Source: JBFLYE01 sp040756715 [NCBI: bacterium] (GTDB lineage: Bacteria > UBA9089 > UBA9088). Taken from it: 25,410 nucleotides of DNA. The stretch covers positions 1 to 25,410 of the forward strand of contig JBFLYE010000035.1 of the NCBI GenBank assembly GCA_040756715.1, read 5' to 3'. The position numbers were made by a program, and so were the translations under genes. This document shows positions 22,224 to 25,410 of the stretch, piece after piece. Below the pieces are notes generated by a model. That model made no database searches. It was not told the origin of the DNA and was given only the letters and a program-made list of their open reading frames with translations. Within the stretch, counting starts at the first letter, position 1, and each line of letters opens with the position of its first letter.

Positions 22224-22225
22224 TT

Positions 22226-22320
22226 CTTGAATTATGAATTTTGAATTATAAATTTTAAATTATTAATCCATTTAATCCATCATTATAATTCATCATTTAA
22301 AATTCATCATTCAAAATTTC
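22226..22320. repeat. AATTC/AAATTC simple repeat block before secE
   Basis: Tandem degenerate units (GAATTATGAATTTT, AATTCATCATTT, AAATTCATCATTC) like those in the window-end repeats. They separate tRNA-Trp from secE inside what should be one transcript. Confidence 0.65.
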
Positions 22321-22363
22321 TTCAGGCTCGGCAGGACTTGTGAACATCGGATTTTCTAAGGCT
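22321..22363 (-). other. Degraded tRNA-Trp 3'-end echo plus AGCCTTAGAAAAT motif
   Basis: TTCAGGCTCGGCAGGACTTG (22321-22340) repeats, with one mismatch, the 3' end and flank of tRNA-Trp at 22486-22505. On the minus strand AGCCTTAGAAAAT (22351-22363) directly precedes it, exactly as beside the tRNA-Gln fragment at 4352. The 120 bases between echo and tRNA (22364-22485) carry no ORF. They look more GC-rich than the flanks and contain inverted pairs AGGCTAT/ATAGCCT (22359-22391) and GCCAGCC/GGCTGGC (22412-22455). Confidence 0.6.
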
Positions 22364-22487
22364 ATTCTGTCGCTTTGCTCCTTCATAGCCTAACAAAATC
22401 TCTCGTTCGCGGCCAGCCTCACTTCATCCTCCCTAAGGGTCGGCGTTCGGCTGGCTTCAAGTCCTTTGTCTAATCTATTGTTTCCTT

Positions 22488-22561
22488 CAGGCCCGGCAGG
22501 ACTTGAACCCGCAACCCCCGGTTTTGGAGACCGGTGCTCTAGCCAGTTGAGCCACGAGCCT
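22488..22561 (-). tRNA. trnW: tRNA-Trp (anticodon CCA)
   Basis: A 74-base cloverleaf on the minus strand. The acceptor is AGGCTCG/CGGGCCT with discriminator G. The anticodon stem CCGGT/ACCGG encloses the loop CTCCAAA, giving anticodon CCA. The T-arm is GCGGG/CCTGC around TTCAAGT. The terminal CCA is not encoded. Position between rpmG and secE is the classical one. Its first two bases are part of the rpmG stop codon. Confidence 0.96.
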
Positions 22562-22721
22562 ACTTTGTTTCTTTATGGAGGGTATGAACCCTACAAATTC
22601 TACAATATTTTTTAAGTTCAAGCTTCTGTGTTTGTGTTTTTTTGTTCTTCATTGTAGAATAATTTCTCTCCTTACAATTAGAACATGCAAGTGAGATAAC
22701 CTGCCTTCCCTTTTTCTTCAT
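22560..22721 (-). CDS. rpmG: 50S ribosomal protein L33
   Basis: A 53-residue zinc-ribbon form of L33. The two zinc knuckles are CSNC (residues 13-16) and CRIC (40-43), with the family patterns [11 protein letters not shown] and [20 protein letters not shown] around them. The short ORF is easily missed because of its size. Its TAG (22560-22562) overlaps the first two bases of tRNA-Trp, so processing of the tRNA would cut the message at the stop codon. The -10 box ends 6 bases before the ATG, implying a leaderless or near-leaderless message. Confidence 0.95.
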   Translation of the reverse strand: MKKKGRQVISLACSNCKERNYSTMKNKKTQTQKLELKKYCRICRVHTLHKETK

Positions 22722-22727
22722 AGCAAC

Positions 22728-22757
22728 ATTTTACCTTAAAGGTGATTACCCTGTCAA
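22728..22757 (-). promoter_or_regulatory. Sigma-70 promoter of rpmG-tRNA-Trp-secE-nusG-rplK
   Basis: On the minus strand TTGACA (22752-22757), an 18-base spacer and TAAAAT (22728-22733) are followed after 6 bases by the rpmG ATG. The transcript should therefore begin at or next to the start codon. Confidence 0.75.
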
Positions 22758-22784
22758 TATTTTTTTATTAAGGCCTAATCCAGA

Positions 22785-22814
22785 TTGACAATGCCCTCCT
22801 TTATTTAATATAAT
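22785..22814 (+). promoter_or_regulatory. Consensus sigma-70 promoter of the TPR membrane protein gene
   Basis: Perfect TTGACA (22785-22790) and perfect TATAAT (22809-22814) with an 18-base spacer. The ATG at 22822 is only 7 bases downstream. It is divergent from the rpmG promoter, with 27 bases between the two -35 boxes. Confidence 0.8.
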
Positions 22815-22821
22815 CCTTGTT

Positions 22822-23415
22822 ATGCCAAAGATAAAGAGGATAACAAGAAGGGAAATAAGGAGGGATGAATTGTTTGAGGCAATTCAAAAACTGGGGCTTT
22901 ATATCAAGAAGAATCCAAATAAAATAAAGGTAGGAGGGGCTATATTAGGAGGTGCTTTTTTTGTTTTATTAACTGTAGACTTCCTTATAAAAAGGGCAAT
23001 AAATACGCCAAAAGAGGAATTTTCCCAGGCTGTGTTTTCTTACCATTATTCACAGGATGAAGCAAGGTTTTCCAGCGGAATGGACCAATTTCTCTCATTC
23101 CTCTCAAAGCATAAAAAAGGGGGTCTTTCTGATATTGCCCTTCTTTATAAAGGTGTCTCAGAAAGGGGACGAAAGGAATATTCTACAGCCACAGAAACCC
23201 TTAAAGGCCTTTTAAAAAAGAAAAACAATATTGTTTCTTCATCTGCTTTAATGAACCTTGCAAATATTGAGGAAGAAAAACTTGATTACAAGAAGGCAAT
23301 AGAATACTATAATATGCTTTGTGCAAAGGATGATTATCTAAAGAAATATGCCAAGGAGAGGATAAGCCACCTTACTAAAATAAAAATTGGAACACCTACA
23401 ACCTTCATACCTTAA
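22822..23415 (+). CDS. TPR-containing single-pass membrane protein (YfgM-like architecture)
   Basis: A 197-residue protein with a basic cytoplasmic N-terminus, one transmembrane helix at about 36-57 and a helical repeat region to about 185, probably TPR-like (KEYSTATETLKGLL, SSSALMNLANIEEEKLDYKKAIEYYNML). This resembles YfgM-type proteins that work near the Sec translocon, but similarity is architectural only. Start choice: ATG at 22822 sits 7 bases after a consensus -10 box (leaderless). An in-frame TTG at 22870 preceded by AAGGAGGG is a Shine-Dalgarno-led alternative giving 181 residues. It overlaps the next gene by 29 bases. Confidence 0.75.
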   Translation: MPKIKRITRREIRRDELFEAIQKLGLYIKKNPNKIKVGGAILGGAFFVLLTVDFLIKRAINTPKEEFSQAVFSYHYSQDEARFSSGMDQFLSFLSKHKKGGLSDIALLYKGVSERGRKEYSTATETLKGLLKKKNNIVSSSALMNLANIEEEKLDYKKAIEYYNMLCAKDDYLKKYAKERISHLTKIKIGTPTTFIP

Positions 23416-24295
23416 TCTCTCTAACCATGATTTTTTAAGAAAAAAACAAGCCCTTTATGAAATTCTTAAGGAATGCAGGCTTTGTCCAAGGGAATGTAGG
23501 GTTAATAGAATAGAGGGAGAGATTGGATATTGCAAAGCACCAAAGCAGCTTGTTGTTTCATCAATTGGTCCACATTTTGGGGAAGAAAGAGAGCTTGTGG
23601 GAAAAAATGGCTCGGGAACAATATTCTTTTCCCATTGTAGCTTAAGGTGTATATTCTGCCAGAACTATGAAATAAGCCATCTTGGTTATGGAAAAGAAGT
23701 GACAGAAGATGAGCTTTCCGAAAAAATGATATTCTTGCAAAAAATTTCCTGCCATAATATAAACCTTGTAACCCCAACCCATTATGTTCCCCAGATCGTC
23801 TCTGCTCTTTATCTTTCCTCAAAGAAGGGGCTTTCTATCCCAATAGTTTATAACTCAAGTGGATATGAGAGGGTTGAGACCTTGAAAATTCTTGAGGGGA
23901 TAATCGACATTTATATGCCTGATATGAAATATGGAACATCTGAACCGGCAAGTTTATATTCAAATGCATCAGATTATTTTGAAATTTCAAAGAGGGCAAT
24001 AAAGGAGATGCATAGGCAGGTAGGAGACCTTATCGTAGAAGAGAAAATTGCAAAAAGAGGGCTTCTTGTTCGCCACCTTGTGCTTCCAAATAATGAGGCA
24101 GGAACACATAATGTTATGGATTTTATTTCTTCTTTGTCAAAGGATACTTATGTAAATATTATGGACCAATATAGACCATTATACCAGGCAGATAAATTTC
24201 CAAAGATAGGAAGAAGGATAACCTGGGAAGAGTATAAAAGGGCATTAAATGAGGCAAGAAGGCTGAATCTGTATCGGGGATTTTGTAATGTTTAG
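23387..24295 (+). CDS. PflX-type radical SAM protein (COG1313)
   Basis: A 302-residue radical SAM enzyme related to pyruvate formate-lyase activases. The SAM cluster motif is CSLRCIFC (C84, C88, C91), followed by QNYEIS. The N-terminus has an additional Cys set CRLCPREC (C30, C33, C37) plus C49 in GYCKAP. Further PflX hallmarks are SSIGPHFGEERELVG, SGTIFFSHC, INLVTPTHYVPQI, IPIVYNSSGYERVETL, DIYMPDMKYG and AIKEMHRQVGDL. The substrate is unknown for the family. The start is a TTG inside the previous gene; no in-frame ATG precedes the cysteine motif. Confidence 0.92.
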   Translation: MEHLQPSYLNLSNHDFLRKKQALYEILKECRLCPRECRVNRIEGEIGYCKAPKQLVVSSIGPHFGEERELVGKNGSGTIFFSHCSLRCIFCQNYEISHLGYGKEVTEDELSEKMIFLQKISCHNINLVTPTHYVPQIVSALYLSSKKGLSIPIVYNSSGYERVETLKILEGIIDIYMPDMKYGTSEPASLYSNASDYFEISKRAIKEMHRQVGDLIVEEKIAKRGLLVRHLVLPNNEAGTHNVMDFISSLSKDTYVNIMDQYRPLYQADKFPKIGRRITWEEYKRALNEARRLNLYRGFCNV

Positions 24296-24335
24296 CTAAC
24301 CAAAGTAAAGAAAGAAGCACCAGAGCAAAAAATAG

Positions 24336-24364
24336 TTGTCCATAATTGATTATTGTGCTATAAT
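24336..24364 (+). promoter_or_regulatory. Promoter of the DUF4160-DUF2442 pair
   Basis: TTGTCC (24336-24341), a 17-base spacer and TATAAT (24359-24364). The predicted start near 24371 leaves about 125 bases of leader before the ATG at 24496, unusually long for this window. Confidence 0.6.
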
Positions 24365-24392
24365 TTGGAAGTAAGATAAAGGAATATTTTCG

Positions 24393-24467
24393 CTACACCT
24401 GCCCTCGCTTTGTTTGGACAAGTGAGGGTGGTCATTATAAAGAAATATTGTCTAACCAGGTGTAGAC
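24393..24467 (+). promoter_or_regulatory. Structured leader with competing stems
   Basis: CTACACCTG (24393-24401) pairs with CAGGTGTAG (24457-24465), enclosing a hairpin CCCTCGCTT/AAGTGAGGG around 24402-24428. The downstream arm can instead form a local hairpin TGTCTA/TAGACA (24449-24467). The two pairings exclude each other. It could be an RNA switch, an autoregulatory operator or the remnant of a mobile element. There is no gene in 24296-24495. Confidence 0.5.
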
Positions 24468-24495
24468 ACATTAATCCGAGGCAGGAGAAAACAGA

Positions 24496-24768
24496 ATGCC
24501 AATAATTTCAATGTTTTATGGACTTCTCATTAGGATGTTCTTTAGAGATACCGAAAAACATCATGTGCCACACATCCATGCTGATTACCAGGGGCAAGTA
24601 GCAGTGTACTCAATTCTTGACGGAACGCTTTTGGCAGGTGAATTGCCACCAAACAAGCAAAAACTGGTCGTCGCCTGGATTGAGATTCATCAAGAAGATT
24701 TGCTTGCCGATTGGAACCTGGTTGTAAACGGTAAAAATCCATTTCCAATCAAAGGACTTGACCAATGA
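24496..24768 (+). CDS. DUF4160 family protein
   Basis: A 90-residue DUF4160 protein. The start MPIISMFYGLLIRMFF, the KHHVPHIHADYQGQVAVYSI block with closely spaced histidines, DGTLLAGELPPNK, and WIEIHQEDLLADWNLV follow the family consensus closely. DUF4160 genes usually pair with DUF2442 genes and are often proposed to be toxin-antitoxin-like, though no activity is proven. A purine-rich GGCAGGAGAAAACAG supplies the ribosome site. Its TGA overlaps the ATG of the next gene. Base composition looks richer in G and C than neighbouring genes, suggesting recent acquisition. Confidence 0.9.
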   Translation: MPIISMFYGLLIRMFFRDTEKHHVPHIHADYQGQVAVYSILDGTLLAGELPPNKQKLVVAWIEIHQEDLLADWNLVVNGKNPFPIKGLDQ

Positions 24769-25022
24769 GAATAGCAGAAATTTTTCCACAACCCAATTGG
24801 GTGTTATCCATCGTTGCAGATGACGGTCGCACTGGCAATTTTGATGTCAGTCCCTATCTTGAATATGAAGCATTTGAACCCCTTCGAGATTATAGCGAAT
24901 TTCTGAAGGTTTTTAATGGTGGATACTTTGTTGAATGGGATTGCGGTGCTGATTTGTCAGCGGATACCATTGAGGCACGATGGCAGGTAGTTGGTAAAAC
25001 AGCCCTACAGACAACTGCCTAA
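24765..25022 (+). CDS. DUF2442 family protein
   Basis: An 85-residue DUF2442 protein. Family blocks are the opening VLSIVADDGRTGNFDVSPYL, FEPLRDYSEFLKV and the late VEWDCGADLSADTIEAR (normally WPNGADLAPDTLY). It is probably the partner of the overlapping DUF4160 gene (ATGA overlap). Which member, if either, is toxic cannot be read from the sequence. A MITE-like element starts 48 bases after its stop. Confidence 0.9.
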   Translation: MRIAEIFPQPNWVLSIVADDGRTGNFDVSPYLEYEAFEPLRDYSEFLKVFNGGYFVEWDCGADLSADTIEARWQVVGKTALQTTA

Positions 25023-25070
25023 TTATAGTATCTTTCATAAATGTTCAGAAATACTATGGAAATTTAAGAT

Positions 25071-25251
25071 GTATGTGTTTAGCTCGGTGAGAATAAAATT
25101 GGGAAATAGGCACAAAGGCACAGAGGCACAAAGGCGAGAGAGTTTATTTATTACTTGCTTTCTTTGTGCCTTTGCCCCTTTGTGCCTAGGTATATAAGAC
25201 AGCTAAACAACGGCTATGGTAATTTGGTTAAGAGAGAAGCTAAACACGTAC
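25071..25251 (-). mobile_element. MITE-like foldback element, copy B (181 bp, 8-bp target duplication)
   Basis: Bounded by GTATGTGTTTAGCT and AGCTAAACACGTAC (inverted ends, 13 of 14 matching) and flanked by the perfect direct repeat TTTAAGAT at 25063-25070 and 25252-25259. Opposed arms at 25109-25135 and 25162-25190 are built from GGCACAAAG units and fold into a long hairpin. Lies in opposite orientation to copy A. Non-coding. The insertion split an inverted pair TAAGATTTATG/CATAAATCTTA (25254-25290), part of the older sequence it entered. Confidence 0.92.
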
Positions 25252-25287
25252 TTTAAGATTTATGATTTAAAAACAATTACATAAATC

Positions 25288-25410
25288 TTATAGTTAATTC
25301 CATAACGCTTTACAAAATGTATGTGTTTAGATAATCTTAAGGAAAACTTTATAAAATTATGAATTTTGAATGTTGAATTTTGAATTAAAAGGGAAAAAAT
25401 TTTATAAAAC
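25288..25410 (-). repeat. Terminal dispersed repeat, right copy
   Basis: Inverted counterpart of 5-127 (122 of 123 bases). Contains the element end GTATGTGTTTAG at 25319-25330, AATTC-type repeats and the start of the AAAAGGGAAAAAATTTTA body that is complete at 3165-3280. The window ends inside the repeat. Apart from copy B there is no gene in 25023-25410. Confidence 0.9.

Noticed and set aside
22346-22485. Possible small structured RNA between the tRNA-Trp echo and the tRNA
   Set aside because: The inverted pairs are short (7 bases) and no known RNA family was recognised; kept only as part of the echo observation.
25100-25195. GGCACAAAG tandem as a possible CRISPR array
   Set aside because: Units are 8-9 bases with no spacers and lie in inverted arms of a bounded element; no cas genes are present.
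24991-25197. 68-codon ORF after DUF2442
   Set aside because: It reads through the MITE-like element; the repetitive peptide is not gene-like.
1-25410. Whole window as one large transposon with 123-bp inverted ends
   Set aside because: The content is core housekeeping genes and a third copy of the repeat lies inside, so a contig broken at a high-copy repeat is far more likely.

Overview
This window is an AT-rich piece of a bacterial chromosome from what looks like an uncultured anaerobe. It carries housekeeping genes (asd, tsaE, thiL, valS, trpD, tyrS, rplK, nusG, secE, rpmG). It also carries a CooC-type nickel ATPase and a RamA/RACo-type corrinoid-activating ferredoxin, which suggest Wood-Ljungdahl or methyltransferase metabolism. 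A PorV-like outer membrane protein and a large secreted protein with a Por/FlgD-like C-terminal domain point to a Gram-negative envelope. The mix would fit one of the candidate phyla around Omnitrophota, Desantisbacteria or WOR-3, but the sequence alone does not fix the phylum.

Layout. 1-203: repeat. 204-3154 (+): a radical SAM/SPASM protein and a RACo-like ferredoxin. 3165-3300: repeat with a strong hairpin between convergent genes. 3304-4290 (-): asd. 4291-4470: degenerate repeats and tRNA-Gln fragments. 4471-8371 (-): a tight run reading downstream as two tiny membrane ORFs, a clan AA aspartic protease, a PorV-like protein, a response regulator, a bifunctional-nuclease-domain protein, ThiL, TsaE and tRNA-Gln. 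8403-12383 (-): a 1326-residue multidomain secreted protein with its own promoter. 12490-18617 (-): endonuclease V, DUF763, ValRS, TrpD and an M23 peptidase, mostly overlapping. 18618-19106: intergenic, holding a complete MITE-like element. 19107-20992 (+): cooC and tyrS. 21030-22721 (-): rpmG, tRNA-Trp, secE, nusG, rplK. 22822-24295 (+): a TPR membrane protein and a PflX-type radical SAM enzyme. 24496-25022 (+): a DUF4160/DUF2442 pair behind a structured leader. 25023-25410: a second MITE-like element and a terminal repeat.

The least ordinary content is the repeat landscape. (a) Two short foldback elements share GTAYGTGTTTAG ends, and each is flanked by a perfect 8-bp target duplication. (b) The window begins and ends with inverted copies of a 123-bp repeat (122/123 identical), itself containing the same terminal motif. 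(c) Both tRNA genes are followed by a degraded echo of their own 3' end next to a shared motif, AGCCTTAGAAAAT. (d) Simple dispersed repeats lie in frame inside the essential genes valS (twice) and tsaE. Other points of interest are a ValRS lacking its C-terminal coiled-coil arm, a divergent pair of consensus promoters whose start points fall almost on the ATG codons, and a leader with competing stems upstream of the DUF4160/DUF2442 pair.
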